Notes: a model not told the origin generated them from the sequence alone. DNA of 64,000 nucleotides from Firmicutes bacterium UBA4845 (GCA_002399975.1 DHER01000089.1:12107-76106), one strand, 5' to 3'; shown: positions 34,634 to 43,580, numbered from the stretch's first letter. Numbers and translations: made by a program.

Positions 34634-35523
34634 TATACTCTCCCCTTTCTCAATTTGCTTATTCCTCTTCTCCTTTTAATTTTCGGAACCGAAAGAGCCG
34701 TTATAACAACAAGCGCCGATATTAATTTTAAGTATGAAGGAGGAAAGCTGGTCGTCAATATCAAAGCAATTATAAATCTGTAAATAACCGAACCTATTAT
34801 TACTGAAAAAAGTCCCAAAGTGATAGTTTTATTTTTAATTATTACTCCTCCTATAATTATTGAAGCAAAGCTGATTACAACCATGCCTGTGCCCATGTTT
34901 ACATCTGCTGACTGCTGCATTTGAGCAACTAAAGCTCCGGACAAGGCAACTATGCCATTTGACAGGGCAAACCCTACTATTTTTATAAAGTCAGTATCAA
35001 TAGAAGATGCCCTGCACATATCTTCATTGTCTCCAGCTGCTCTTATTGACAAGCCCAGCTGCGTCCTGAAAAACCAGTTCAATATGGCAAATACCAAAGC
35101 AATAATTATTAATAGTGCAAATATTTTATATGCTTTTCCATCATAAACAGCTTCAGCATAAGTGAAAATGCTTGTTCTATTCAGAAGCGGTATGTTTGCT
35201 TTTCCGTCCATAACCATCAAGTTAACAGAATATAACCCGGTCATAGTCAATATTCCCGAAAGTATAGGCTGTATGCCTGCTTTCGTCTGAAGAACAGCAG
35301 TCACAACACCGGCAATTGTTCCTGCTGCAATAGCCATTACCAGCCCTGCTGCTGGCTTGTCATTAACTACATAAACTGCAGAAACAGCAGCTCCTAAAAC
35401 AAAACTTCCATCAACCGTCAAATCAGCTACATTTAATATTCTGAATGAAATATATGTCCCAAATGCCAAAAGTGAATAAACAAGCCCTAATTCAATCGCT
35501 CCTATAAATGATATTAAATTCAA
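34633..35523 (-). CDS. trpY: Tryptophan-type ABC transporter, permease
   Basis: The 296-residue membrane protein has about eight to nine helices and the branched-chain-amino-acid-permease-like fold (GLVYSLLAFGTYISFRILNV, DLTVDGSFVLGAAVS, QLGLSIRAAGDNEDMCRASS). The loop RAAGDNEDM is the usual coupling site to the ATPase in this group. It shares a base with the ATPase gene and follows the lipoprotein gene by 22 bp. The substrate is inferred from the T-box. Confidence 0.85.
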   Translation of the reverse strand: MNLISFIGAIELGLVYSLLAFGTYISFRILNVADLTVDGSFVLGAAVSAVYVVNDKPAAGLVMAIAAGTIAGVVTAVLQTKAGIQPILSGILTMTGLYSVNLMVMDGKANIPLLNRTSIFTYAEAVYDGKAYKIFALLIIIALVFAILNWFFRTQLGLSIRAAGDNEDMCRASSIDTDFIKIVGFALSNGIVALSGALVAQMQQSADVNMGTGMVVISFASIIIGGVIIKNKTITLGLFSVIIGSVIYRFIIALILTTSFPPSYLKLISALVVITALSVPKIKRRRGISKLRKGRV

Positions 35524-35545
35524 TTTATACCTCCGCCTTTAACAA

Positions 35546-36556
35546 TTATTCAAATATCTGAAATTCATCTAATCTTTCTTTATCGATTTCAATGCCTAAA
35601 GATTTTGCTGTAGTTATATTAATCATATTTGAGTATTTATTTATAACCTCCACCGGGTTTTCAGTTATCGTTTCTCCTCCCAAAATTCTTGCAGCCATTG
35701 CAGCAACCTGTCTACCTAAAACTTTATAGTCAATTCCCACTGTTGCAAATCCTCCGTCCTTAATTAACGAATCAGCACCTGTATAAACGGGAATCCCAGC
35801 ATTAATTGCCTCCTGAGAAAGCATGGGCATTGCCAAAGCAACCGTATTGTCATTTGGAACAAATATAGCATCAACTTTGCTCGTCAAAGATTGAGCAGCC
35901 TGCAGAAGCTCTCCGGAGTTTGCAATATTTGCTTCAATGTATTTCATCCCGTTTGCGTTGCAGTAATCTTCTGCTCTTTGAATACTGGAAACTGAATTTA
36001 CTTCTCCGGGATTATATATAAAACCGTATGTTTTAACATCCGGTGTCAACTCCTGAGAAAGCTTGAATATTTCTTCAACACCAATTGCATCTGATACACC
36101 TGTTATATTTTGATCCGTAATATTCATATCTTTTACCAATCCTGCCTCAACAGGATAACTTGCTGCTGCAAACACTATGGGTATGTCTTTAGTCGCAGCC
36201 AATGCAGTCTGAGCAGCTCCCGTTGCAATTGGTATAATCATGTCAACTTTTTCTCCCACAAACTGATTTATAATAGTGTTCACATTCGACGGGTCACTTT
36301 GGGCATCTTTATATATGATTTCAACCTTATCCTTCATTCCTAGTTCTTCAAGCCCGACAATTATATATTCTCTTATTTCATCGAGAGATGGATGATTTTG
36401 TGCCTGAACAATCCCTATTCTGAACTTCTCACTTTTTCCTGCATCTTCTGTACTATCTGCCTGCGTTTCACTTATCCCGTTTGCTTTTGTGCCACAGCCT
36501 GTAGCAAACACTGTCAGAATTGCTGAAAGCATTAAAATTGCAACTAATTTTTTCAT
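35546..36556 (-). CDS. trpX: Tryptophan-type ABC transporter, substrate-binding lipoprotein
   Basis: The protein has a lipoprotein signal (MKKLVAILMLSAILTVFATGC, lipobox FATGC) and then a PF04392 periplasmic-binding fold (FRIGIVQAQNHPSLDEIREY, TGAAQTALAATKDIPIVFAA, VDAIFVPNDNTVALAMP). I chose ATG at 36556, after AAGGAG, because the lipobox then sits at a normal distance; an ATG six codons earlier lacks a ribosome site. It is the first gene after the Trp T-box. About 336 residues is the usual size. Confidence 0.88.
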   Translation of the reverse strand: MKKLVAILMLSAILTVFATGCGTKANGISETQADSTEDAGKSEKFRIGIVQAQNHPSLDEIREYIIVGLEELGMKDKVEIIYKDAQSDPSNVNTIINQFVGEKVDMIIPIATGAAQTALAATKDIPIVFAAASYPVEAGLVKDMNITDQNITGVSDAIGVEEIFKLSQELTPDVKTYGFIYNPGEVNSVSSIQRAEDYCNANGMKYIEANIANSGELLQAAQSLTSKVDAIFVPNDNTVALAMPMLSQEAINAGIPVYTGADSLIKDGGFATVGIDYKVLGRQVAAMAARILGGETITENPVEVINKYSNMINITTAKSLGIEIDKERLDEFQIFE

Positions 36557-36651
36557 AATATTCTCCTTATTCAAATAAATTATTATAGTATAAAAACAAC
36601 AGCCTCATCCAAATTTTTCTGCCTTGACAAAAATAACTATATTCAGGCAAC

Positions 36652-36900
36652 AAAAAAACCTGCCCTTAAAAGGACAGGCATAATTCCTGCGGTACCACCC
36701 TTAATTGACTGAAAGTTCAATCCTCTTTAACAAAAATGCTATCACATTTTCTGCCTTGTAACGTAAGCACACGTTTCAGATACTCGGGTAACCCTTTCAC
36801 CTTTCCCTCAGCGATCCATTTGCTGTACTGCGTTCTGCAGGCTCTCATCAATACCTGCTCTCTGTAAGTGCACATATCAGTTTAATCTTCGCTTCAATGG
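36652..36900 (-). promoter_or_regulatory. Tryptophan T-box leader of trpXYZ
   Basis: On the minus strand the T-box core GGGTGGTACCGCAGG (36686-36700) is followed by the terminator GCCTGTCC-TTTTAA-GGGCAGG (36658-36680) and seven T (36652-36658). Upstream are AGAACGCAGTACAGC and the specifier region CAAATGGATCGCTGAGG, giving TGG (Trp) at 36816-36818. Uncharged tRNA-Trp should switch the transporter on. Confidence 0.92.
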
Positions 36901-36924
36901 TTTGTTTTTATATTATTGTTTGTG

Positions 36925-36953
36925 AGTTTACCATCCATTTCATAATTTGTCAA
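36925..36953 (-). promoter_or_regulatory. Promoter of the trpXYZ transcript
   Basis: TTGACA (36948-36953) and TAAACT (36925-36930) are separated by 17 bp on the minus strand, just upstream of the T-box and 10 bp after the cca stop codon. Confidence 0.55.
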
Positions 36954-36962
36954 CAGTTAATT

Positions 36963-38189
36963 TTAAATATTTTGTTTTACCCGATCAATTAATATATTCC
37001 TATCATTTTTTAATTTTCCTTCAATAACCAAATTCAATATCTTGTTTAAAATTGAACCTAAAATAGCTCCCTCCGACAAGCCTAACTCAATTAGGTCTTT
37101 ACCATTAATTTTTAAGGCTTTCAAGCTGTAACATTCATTGTTTACAACTATGTCATTTAATATTTTACCTGAATTCTTTATATTTATAAGATTCTGTTCA
37201 TATTTATCGGATTGCGACCTGAAAACAGTTGATTTAAATTTTAAAAAATTAACATAATTTTCATAACCCATCTTATTAAGTTGTCTTTTTATATTTATTC
37301 TATCAGGCAATATTTCTTCATCTTTATAAAATACCAGTGTTCTCACTTTCTTTACAGTTGCACCATCATATTTAAGTTTTTTTAATATATTTTCTGCACA
37401 ATTTGTTTTATACAGCAGCAGTGTAAGTTTTAAATCCAAGCTATCGGCAAATCGCATAGAATTTAAAATATTTTCCCATGTATCGTTGTCGAATCCTTTT
37501 ACATAGGGAATAAATACTTCAACTACATCCTTGTATTCAATCATAATTTTATAAAAATTGCAGCCTGTTAAAAATTTATTGAATTCATTTGCTATTCTTT
37601 CTTTTGAAATGCTGTTAAGCAGTCCTTTGTTGCGGTGTATACTGACAGAAGTTTCATGGTCTATAGTAAATTCCAATACAGATGCAAAACGAAGTGCCCT
37701 TAAAATCCTAAGGCCGTCTTCGTTAAACCTTTCATCCGGATCTCCCACGCATTTTATTATTTTATTTTTAATGTTATCTATTCCTCCGAACAAATCAACT
37801 ATACCATTATTATTGTAAGCAAGAGAGTTAATTGTAAAATCTCTTCGTTTTAAATCATAAGAAACATCGTCAGTAAAGAAAACAGAATCAGGATGCCTGT
37901 TATCGCTGTACCTGCCGTCAATTCTATAAGTTGTTATTTCAATCTGCATACCTTCTATGATAACTGTTAAAGTTCCATGCTTAAGTCCTGTGTTTATGGT
38001 TCTGTAATTCTGAAAACAGTCAATTATTTCACCGGGCTTGGCCGATGTGGTAATATCCCAATCATTAGGAACAATGCCCAGCAGGCTGTCTCTAACACAA
38101 CCTCCAACAACATATGCCTCAAAACCGTTTTTAATTAAAATATTTAAAGCAATTTTAGCTTCCCTGGGAATATTTATATTGATTTTCAT
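36963..38189 (-). CDS. cca: CCA tRNA nucleotidyltransferase
   Basis: The enzyme adds or repairs the 3' CCA of tRNAs. The class II nucleotidyltransferase head shows YVVGGCVRDSLLG, the catalytic DWDITTSA and the ATP/CTP-selecting RRDFTINSLAYN followed by GDPDERFNEDGLRILRALRF. The 408-residue length is normal. It matters here because the tRNA-Ser gene in this window does not encode CCA. ATG at 38189 follows AAGGGG. A T-box promoter starts right after its stop. Confidence 0.95.
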   Translation of the reverse strand: MKININIPREAKIALNILIKNGFEAYVVGGCVRDSLLGIVPNDWDITTSAKPGEIIDCFQNYRTINTGLKHGTLTVIIEGMQIEITTYRIDGRYSDNRHPDSVFFTDDVSYDLKRRDFTINSLAYNNNGIVDLFGGIDNIKNKIIKCVGDPDERFNEDGLRILRALRFASVLEFTIDHETSVSIHRNKGLLNSISKERIANEFNKFLTGCNFYKIMIEYKDVVEVFIPYVKGFDNDTWENILNSMRFADSLDLKLTLLLYKTNCAENILKKLKYDGATVKKVRTLVFYKDEEILPDRINIKRQLNKMGYENYVNFLKFKSTVFRSQSDKYEQNLINIKNSGKILNDIVVNNECYSLKALKINGKDLIELGLSEGAILGSILNKILNLVIEGKLKNDRNILIDRVKQNI

Positions 38190-38251
38190 TGAACCCCTTC
38201 CCGTGCCTTTTTATATAATTATACATGAAATTTACTTATAATCAATAAAAA

Positions 38252-38290
38252 AATAAAGCCTTAATTATTAAAGCTTTATTTTCCCTTAAA
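38252..38290 (-). terminator. Terminator of the radical SAM gene
   Basis: AATAAAGCTTTAA (38268-38280 on minus) pairs imperfectly with TTAAGGCTTTATT (38252-38264). It is followed on the minus strand by a T-run (38244-38251). Confidence 0.7.
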
Positions 38291-38296
38291 TTTTTA

Positions 38297-39679
38297 CTAT
38301 TTAGCTGAACAGCTGCTATCAGAATCAGAATTTCCATGTGATTTTTCCCACAATTCATCTGCAACCGGAGCCCAGTTCACTGACGCATCATAGCACTTAG
38401 CACTTAATTCGTGTACGTCTTCGGGATTTTGCATATCTGTTGATTTTGCACCTGAATTTTCAACCATTTTCGTAAGTCGTCCCGGATTATCCAAAAGCGG
38501 GCAAGGACGTAAATGATTGTTGTTAAATGGCTGATTTTGTTTGTACTGCATAAACAACGGATTTTTATATGCCTGAAGCAGCGTATTTTCATGAATATTT
38601 GTATCGGAATAATGTATGAAGGCACATGGTTCGATATCTCCGTTGGCATTAATATGCAAGTAATTTCTTCCTCCGGCTATACAACCTTTTACATATTCTC
38701 CGTCATTCCAGAAATCCATTGTAAATATAGGTTTGGTTTTTCTGAATTCTCTTATTTGTTTATACATATATTTACGCTGTTCTGCCGTTACCAAAAGCTC
38801 AGGTACAGCGTCGTTACCTACCGGCATATAGGTAAAGAACCATGCAAATTTTGCTCCCTTTGCAATCATATCGTCAATATATGCCTCACTGCCTATTACA
38901 TCAGTGTTTTTTCTTGTATAGCAGCATGAAATTCCAAATGGAAGTTTCCTGGCTTTTAATATTTTCATTGCTTTTATCACTGCTTTGTATGTTCCTTCTC
39001 CTCGCCTGAAATCCGTTTCCTCTTCAAAGCCTTCAACACTTATGGCAGGAACAAAGTTTCCAACTCTAAGCATTTCATCTGCAAATTCTTCATCAATCAA
39101 TGTAGCATTTGTAAAAGCTAAAAAGGCACAATCATCATGTTTTTCACACAGCTTAATAATGTCATCCTTACGTACAAGGGGCTCTCCGCCGGAATAAATA
39201 TACATAAATGTTCCCAGTTTCTTACCTTGAGATATAATACTGTCTAATGTGTCAAAATCCATGTTCATTTTTTTGCCATAATCCGCAGCCCAGCAGCCTG
39301 TACAATGCAAATTGCATGCTGATGTAGGATCCATTAAAATTGCCCAAGGTATATTACAGTTATTTTCTTCTCTTGCTTTCATCTGGCGCTTGCCACCGAT
39401 AATTGTAGCGTTTATAAGGAAATTTTCAAATAATTTTTTCCTTACATTATCATCAATATCTGTATATAAGCTTTTTACAAGCTTATACCAATTGCTGTCC
39501 TTGTCAGTGAGTACCTTTTTAACTGTATTCATCTGTTTGGCCACCACACCATCCCTGTCAAACTTCTCAACCCAATCCAATATCTTTGGAATATTATTGT
39601 CAGGGTCGGCGTCTAAATAAGCGAGAACCTTTTTTAAACCATAAGACTGCAGATTTTCTACTATATTCTTTTCACTCAT
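38297..39679 (-). CDS. Radical SAM protein with SPASM-like C-terminus
   Basis: The 460-residue protein has the AdoMet-cluster motif CNLHCTGC (CX3CX2C, near residue 120), the glycine motif YSGGEPL and further radical SAM blocks (FLAFTNATLIDEEF, VPAISVEGFEEETD). A C-terminal part (LHINANGDIEPCAFIHYSD, RPCPLLD) carries extra cysteines that may bind an auxiliary cluster. An N-terminal helical extension of about 100 residues precedes the motif. The substrate is unknown. It is divergent from a cysteine-less paralogue at 39907, with an array of three dyads in between. GGGAGGAG precedes the ATG. Confidence 0.88.
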   Translation of the reverse strand: MSEKNIVENLQSYGLKKVLAYLDADPDNNIPKILDWVEKFDRDGVVAKQMNTVKKVLTDKDSNWYKLVKSLYTDIDDNVRKKLFENFLINATIIGGKRQMKAREENNCNIPWAILMDPTSACNLHCTGCWAADYGKKMNMDFDTLDSIISQGKKLGTFMYIYSGGEPLVRKDDIIKLCEKHDDCAFLAFTNATLIDEEFADEMLRVGNFVPAISVEGFEEETDFRRGEGTYKAVIKAMKILKARKLPFGISCCYTRKNTDVIGSEAYIDDMIAKGAKFAWFFTYMPVGNDAVPELLVTAEQRKYMYKQIREFRKTKPIFTMDFWNDGEYVKGCIAGGRNYLHINANGDIEPCAFIHYSDTNIHENTLLQAYKNPLFMQYKQNQPFNNNHLRPCPLLDNPGRLTKMVENSGAKSTDMQNPEDVHELSAKCYDASVNWAPVADELWEKSHGNSDSDSSCSAK

Positions 39680-39723
39680 ATATAACTCCTCCCATTAAAT
39701 AACAGTGACATAACTTTATTTAA

Positions 39724-39752
39724 ATTATATTATTGATTTATGAAACTTTCAT
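39724..39752 (-). promoter_or_regulatory. Promoter of the radical SAM gene
   Basis: ATGAAA (39747-39752) and TATAAT (39724-39729) lie 17 bp apart on the minus strand. The -35 box is imperfect and sits one base from the first dyad of the operator array, a layout that suits an activator. Confidence 0.55.
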
Positions 39753-39753
39753 T

Positions 39754-39830
39754 AGACAATATATTTATATGTCTTAATTTTAGACATTCTTAAATATTGT
39801 CTGATTTTTGGACATTTTTATACTTTGTCT
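39754..39830. promoter_or_regulatory. Three 21-bp dyads with exact 28-bp spacing
   Basis: The units are 39754-39774, 39782-39802 and 39810-39830. Each is (A/G)GACA, 11 variable bases, then TGTCT, and each is separated from the next by a 7-bp T-rich linker. The repeat starts are exactly 28 bp apart. The array lies between divergent genes and abuts the -35 box of the radical SAM gene. I read it as tandem operators for a dimeric regulator. Confidence 0.8.
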
Positions 39831-39906
39831 ATATATAAATAATTTAAAAGGTTATATTATTAAATAAATAAAATTACAGACTATAAATTATAATGGAGAT
39901 GTGAAG

Positions 39907-40956
39907 ATGGAAAATTATAAATTAATTTATACGATAATTAAGACTGCCGTTGAAACCGGAATTCGATATATTGAAGATAACCCAAAAAGAGGTATAAGAA
40001 ATTTACTGGATTTAGGTGAATATTTTGCATCAAGCCCATCTCAGAAAAGTTTTTTTAATTTGGCTCATGATTTGTTGAAAAATGAAAATAGTCATTACTA
40101 TGATATCCTTGACACCTTGGTTCAAAATACAAATCACAAAACCTTAACAGACTACGGAGTAAATATAGGGTATAACAGTCTTTTATACGGTGCCAATATA
40201 ATAAGAGAACATAAAAAAGAACATGGTTTCAATGTTCCTTGGGTAATTGTTTTCAATTTTGAGAAAAAAGACGACGATAATCTTACAAATGAAGAAATTT
40301 TAGATATTATAAATTCAGGAAAAAACAACGGAATATATAGTTATATGATCTTATTGGGTAAAAACAATATACTTGATGATTTATATGATGTTTTTGAAAA
40401 GAATGACAAATGTGCTTTTACCTTATTTATAGACCCAAGCCTTATTAATGAAAAAACAGTTAAAAAAATAAGCAGTATTTCTAATATTTGCATTTTTGTC
40501 TCAATTGACAATTATGAGAAATCAAACTTCAGTAAGCCTGAAGAATTTGATTTGCTTAATAAATATAAATGTTTATACGGCGGATACTGTTGTTATGATA
40601 ACAGCAGCACAATAAATATTTCCAACGGAACAATAACGGACAAATTATTATCACTAAATTTAAATTTTGCATTTTGCATAAGAAAAAATAATTGCAGCAA
40701 GGAGGCTGAAGAAATAACGTCCGATTTTATTTATAAATCAAGGATAGAAATTAATTCTCCCGTAATTTTAATTGATTTTTATAGTGACCTTGCACGCATA
40801 AGCAAAATTATTTCCATGAAATCATGTTTTTTAAGTATTGACGGCAGAGGGCAAATATATACTTCAGATATTTTCAATAAAACTGAATACAATATACGCA
40901 ATAATTCACTGGAAAATATTTTAAGTTATACAATGCCAAAGGTAAACTCTGATTAA
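39907..40956 (+). CDS. Cysteine-less radical SAM paralogue (pseudoenzyme)
   Basis: This 349-residue protein aligns by eye along its length with the divergent radical SAM protein. Paired segments are NVPWVIVFNF / NIPWAILMDP, IINSGKNNGIYSYMILLG / IISQGKKLGTFMYIYSGG, DKCAFTLFIDPSLINE / DDCAFLAFTNATLIDE, YGGYCCYD / FGISCCYT and PVILIDFYSDLARI / PIFTMDFWNDGEYV. The CX3CX2C motif is gone (FEKKDDDNLTN stands there), and so are the glycine motif and the C-terminal cysteines. It cannot bind the AdoMet cluster in the usual way. Loss of catalysis with fold retained suggests a regulatory or scaffold partner. ATG 39907 follows GGAG by 8 nt. Its stop overlaps the convergent TetR gene by 4 bp. Confidence 0.75.
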   Translation: MENYKLIYTIIKTAVETGIRYIEDNPKRGIRNLLDLGEYFASSPSQKSFFNLAHDLLKNENSHYYDILDTLVQNTNHKTLTDYGVNIGYNSLLYGANIIREHKKEHGFNVPWVIVFNFEKKDDDNLTNEEILDIINSGKNNGIYSYMILLGKNNILDDLYDVFEKNDKCAFTLFIDPSLINEKTVKKISSISNICIFVSIDNYEKSNFSKPEEFDLLNKYKCLYGGYCCYDNSSTINISNGTITDKLLSLNLNFAFCIRKNNCSKEAEEITSDFIYKSRIEINSPVILIDFYSDLARISKIISMKSCFLSIDGRGQIYTSDIFNKTEYNIRNNSLENILSYTMPKVNSD

Positions 40957-41489
40957 TTGTTGTCACCAAATGATTTAGCTACTCCTTCAACAGCTTTTTT
41001 CAATAGTTCAACAAACTGTTCCGGAGGAATCACCGCACCTTCAAACAGCCACCTTGAAATAGAAACCCTTATAGCATCAGCAAAGAATGTAGCATAAAAG
41101 TCTACATTCTTTTTATTTTCAAATATAGATTTTAACTGTACCTTTAAAATAGGATGCAGAACTTCAACAAAATATTCAGTAAATGAGTTTTGACCTGTTA
41201 CTTGAAAGGCATTTCTGTAAAAAGTCTGATTCTTATAAAAAAAATCGCAGATTTTCTCCAAAAGCTCCCATGAAGTCATAGAAGCATCCTTAATAGTCAC
41301 TATAAATTCAGTATTATAGATCCAATTAACCAAATCATATTTGTCCTTAAAATGATAGTAAAAGCTTTGTCTGTTCATATTACAGCCTTCAACTATATCA
41401 CTTATATTGATTTTTTTCAGCGGACGCTCTTCCATTAATTTCTTTATGGACTCTGCCAAAGCCTTTTTAGTGATTTGAGAATCAGACAT
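40953..41489 (-). CDS. TetR-family transcriptional regulator (DhaS-like)
   Basis: The 178-residue protein has an N-terminal TetR HTH (ITKKALAESIKKLMEERPLK, ISDIVEGCNMNRQSFYYHFK, residues 6-50) and an all-helical C-terminal half of the TetR_C_8 type seen in DhaS-like regulators. The ligand is unknown. It converges on the pseudo-radical SAM gene. A perfect 29-bp inverted repeat lies 25 bp upstream of its start, a likely autoregulatory operator. Whether it also binds the three 21-bp dyads at 39.8 kb is open; the two site types differ. Confidence 0.88.
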   Translation of the reverse strand: MSDSQITKKALAESIKKLMEERPLKKINISDIVEGCNMNRQSFYYHFKDKYDLVNWIYNTEFIVTIKDASMTSWELLEKICDFFYKNQTFYRNAFQVTGQNSFTEYFVEVLHPILKVQLKSIFENKKNVDFYATFFADAIRVSISRWLFEGAVIPPEQFVELLKKAVEGVAKSFGDNN

Positions 41490-41514
41490 AAATAGTTCCT
41501 TTCACGTTCATTAT

Positions 41515-41543
41515 AGTAATTAATCTTAATAAGATTAATTACT
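41515..41543. promoter_or_regulatory. Palindromic operator upstream of the TetR gene
   Basis: AGTAATTAATCTT and its exact complement flank the three bases AAT (13-bp arms). The site lies 25 bp from the tetR start codon, and such placement is usual for self-repression. Confidence 0.7.
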
Positions 41544-41675
41544 CACATTCTAACATCAAATCAAATTTATTTAAAGAGGATTTTTGGGATTGTTTGAATA
41601 CAAAAACTTAAAGAATAAAAATTTCAATAAAGAAGTTAAGAAAATATTTAGGAACGTTTAGATAGATATGACAAC

Positions 41676-41764
41676 GGAGAAGGAGGGATTCGAACCCTCG
41701 AGGCGCTTTTGGCGCCTACACGATTTCCAATCGTGCGCCCTCGGCCGGACTAGGCGACTTCTCC
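41676..41764 (-). tRNA. tRNA-Ser (anticodon GGA)
   Basis: The 89-nt minus-strand sequence folds as a class II tRNA. The acceptor stem is GGAGAAG/CTTCTCC. The anticodon stem-loop ACGATTGGAAATCGT has anticodon GGA, reading UCC and UCU. A long variable arm (GGCGCCAAAAGCGCC) and the T-loop GGTTCGAATCC follow. The 3' CCA is not encoded, so CCA addition by Cca is needed. The rest of the 420-bp gap 41490-41909 holds the TetR operator and AT-rich DNA. Confidence 0.97.
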
Positions 41765-41909
41765 ATATTAAGTAATAAAGTATTCAGATTTGCAGAATAT
41801 TTTACACAGCAAATGATATTATAACCCTAAAACATGATTTTTGTCAATTATTATTTTAATTTGTTGCTCATCCCGAATTTCGAGACAAGCTTTTATAAAT
41901 CAAACATGA

Positions 41910-42782
41910 TTATCTTTCCGTTCCGAAGAAAAACAGTGCTATCGTCCCTTGCCCTGAATGAGACCCGATTACCGGACCTATGTAGTTTATCGGAATATCT
42001 TTAATATTAAATTTGTCTTTGACCAGTCCTGCAAGATATTCAGCATCTTCCAAGCAATCACCATGGCTGATAAAAACCGGACCTCCATCAGGATTCATAC
42101 ATGTTGATTCCATATGTTCCAAAATAGTGTGTATAGATTTTTTTCGGCCTCTCACATTTTCAACAGGGACCAAATGCCCTTCATTATCAACATGGAGTAC
42201 AGGTTTAACATTCAAAGCGGTTCCGATTGTGGCAGTCATTGCATTAATTCTGCCACCTCTCTTTAAATGATTCAAATCGTCTACAGTAAACCAGTGGCTC
42301 AAATGCAGCCTGTTATCCTGCACCCATTGTTTTAGCTCATCCAAATTAAACCCTTCATGTTTCTTCCTGGCAGCACAATAAACTAACAACCCTTCGCCCA
42401 TTGAAGCTGCCAACGTATCCACACATTCAACCCTGGAGCCTTTGTATTTTTCCATTAACTCTTCCGCTGCTATTAAAGATGAGTTGTATGTACCGCTCAA
42501 TCCAGATGAAAACCCCAGATATAAAATGTCATTCCCCTTTTTCAGTATAGGCTCAAAATATTCCTCAAACATTTTAACATTTATAAGCCCGGTAATTGAC
42601 CTTTCCTCATTCCTGATTCTATTGTAAAATTCTTTTATACTCAGCTGCCTGTGATCAGGATAATCTAAATAACTTTCATTTTCAAACCCGAAAATCATCG
42701 GCATAACCTTAATCCCATATTTGCTGATAATATCCACCGTCAGGTCTGCCGTTGATTCGGTTACTATAACATAATCTTTCAT
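41910..42782 (-). CDS. DegV-family fatty-acid-binding protein
   Basis: The roughly 290-residue protein has the DegV pattern: VIVTESTADLTVDIISKYGI at the start, FSSGLSGTYNSSLIAAEELM (fatty acid head-group site with Ser/Thr), DTLAASMGEGLLVYCAA, and KRGGRINAMTATIGTALNVKP. DegV/FakB proteins present bound fatty acids to a FakA kinase, which is not encoded here. I chose ATG at 42782, after GAGGG, over an ATG seven codons upstream. It stands alone next to the tRNA gene. A second paralogue lies at 52.9 kb. Confidence 0.9.
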   Translation of the reverse strand: MKDYVIVTESTADLTVDIISKYGIKVMPMIFGFENESYLDYPDHRQLSIKEFYNRIRNEERSITGLINVKMFEEYFEPILKKGNDILYLGFSSGLSGTYNSSLIAAEELMEKYKGSRVECVDTLAASMGEGLLVYCAARKKHEGFNLDELKQWVQDNRLHLSHWFTVDDLNHLKRGGRINAMTATIGTALNVKPVLHVDNEGHLVPVENVRGRKKSIHTILEHMESTCMNPDGGPVFISHGDCLEDAEYLAGLVKDKFNIKDIPINYIGPVIGSHSGQGTIALFFFGTER

Positions 42783-43020
42783 AATCTTAATTCCCTCTAT
42801 CATTATAAATGCTATAAGATTATATTATCATATTGAAATAACCATTACAATACATATAATTTCAATACTCCAAAATTTATTCAAATTTTCATTTGAATTA
42901 CATTTCATCCATAAATTTATCGCCCGTATTTTAGATGTTTAATTTGTTAAACCAGGGGTATCTTATAAAACATAAGAAATAATTAAAAATAATTATATTA
43001 TTTCTACAGGAGGATTTAAT

Positions 43021-43578
43021 ATGACAAAAATAGCTGTTATATTAGGAAGTACAAGACCGGGAAGAAATGGCGAAGCTGTTGCAAAATGGGTATATAACCT
43101 GGCAAAGAAAAGGTCTGATACAGAATTTGAATTAGTCGATGTAGCTGACTATAATTTACCTCTTTACGATGAACCAAATCCTGCAATGATGCAGCAATAT
43201 ACAAAAGAACACACAAAAAAATGGTCTAAAAAAATAAGTGAATTCGACGGGTATATATTTGTAACTGCAGAATATAACCACAGTATACCGGCAGCATTAA
43301 AAAATGCAATAGACTACTTAAATGTAGAATGGAAAAACAAGGCAGCTGGATTTGTAAGCTATGGAAGCGCAGGCGGATCACGTGCCGTAGAACACTTAAG
43401 ACAGATAACAGGTATGCTGCAAATGGCAGATGTAGAAGCACAAGTAATGTTAAATTTGTTCACAGATTTTGTAAATATGAACGAATTCAAACCTGATAAC
43501 AGGCATGAAGGAGAAATTGACAAATTACTGGACGAAATCATATCCTGGAGCAAAGCTCTCAAAACAATCAGGCAATAA
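43021..43578 (+). CDS. NADPH-dependent FMN reductase family protein
   Basis: The 185-residue flavodoxin-fold protein shows the FMN phosphate loop GSTRPGRNGEAVAKWV at the N-terminus, VTAEYNHSIPAALKNAIDYL, and GFVSYGSAGGSRAVEHLR. These mark the NADPH-dependent FMN reductase/azoreductase family, which uses NAD(P)H to reduce FMN or quinone-like acceptors. AGGAGG precedes the ATG. It stands alone, and a bidirectional terminator separates it from metQ. The natural acceptor is unknown. Confidence 0.88.
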   Translation: MTKIAVILGSTRPGRNGEAVAKWVYNLAKKRSDTEFELVDVADYNLPLYDEPNPAMMQQYTKEHTKKWSKKISEFDGYIFVTAEYNHSIPAALKNAIDYLNVEWKNKAAGFVSYGSAGGSRAVEHLRQITGMLQMADVEAQVMLNLFTDFVNMNEFKPDNRHEGEIDKLLDEIISWSKALKTIRQ

Positions 43579-43580
43579 AG

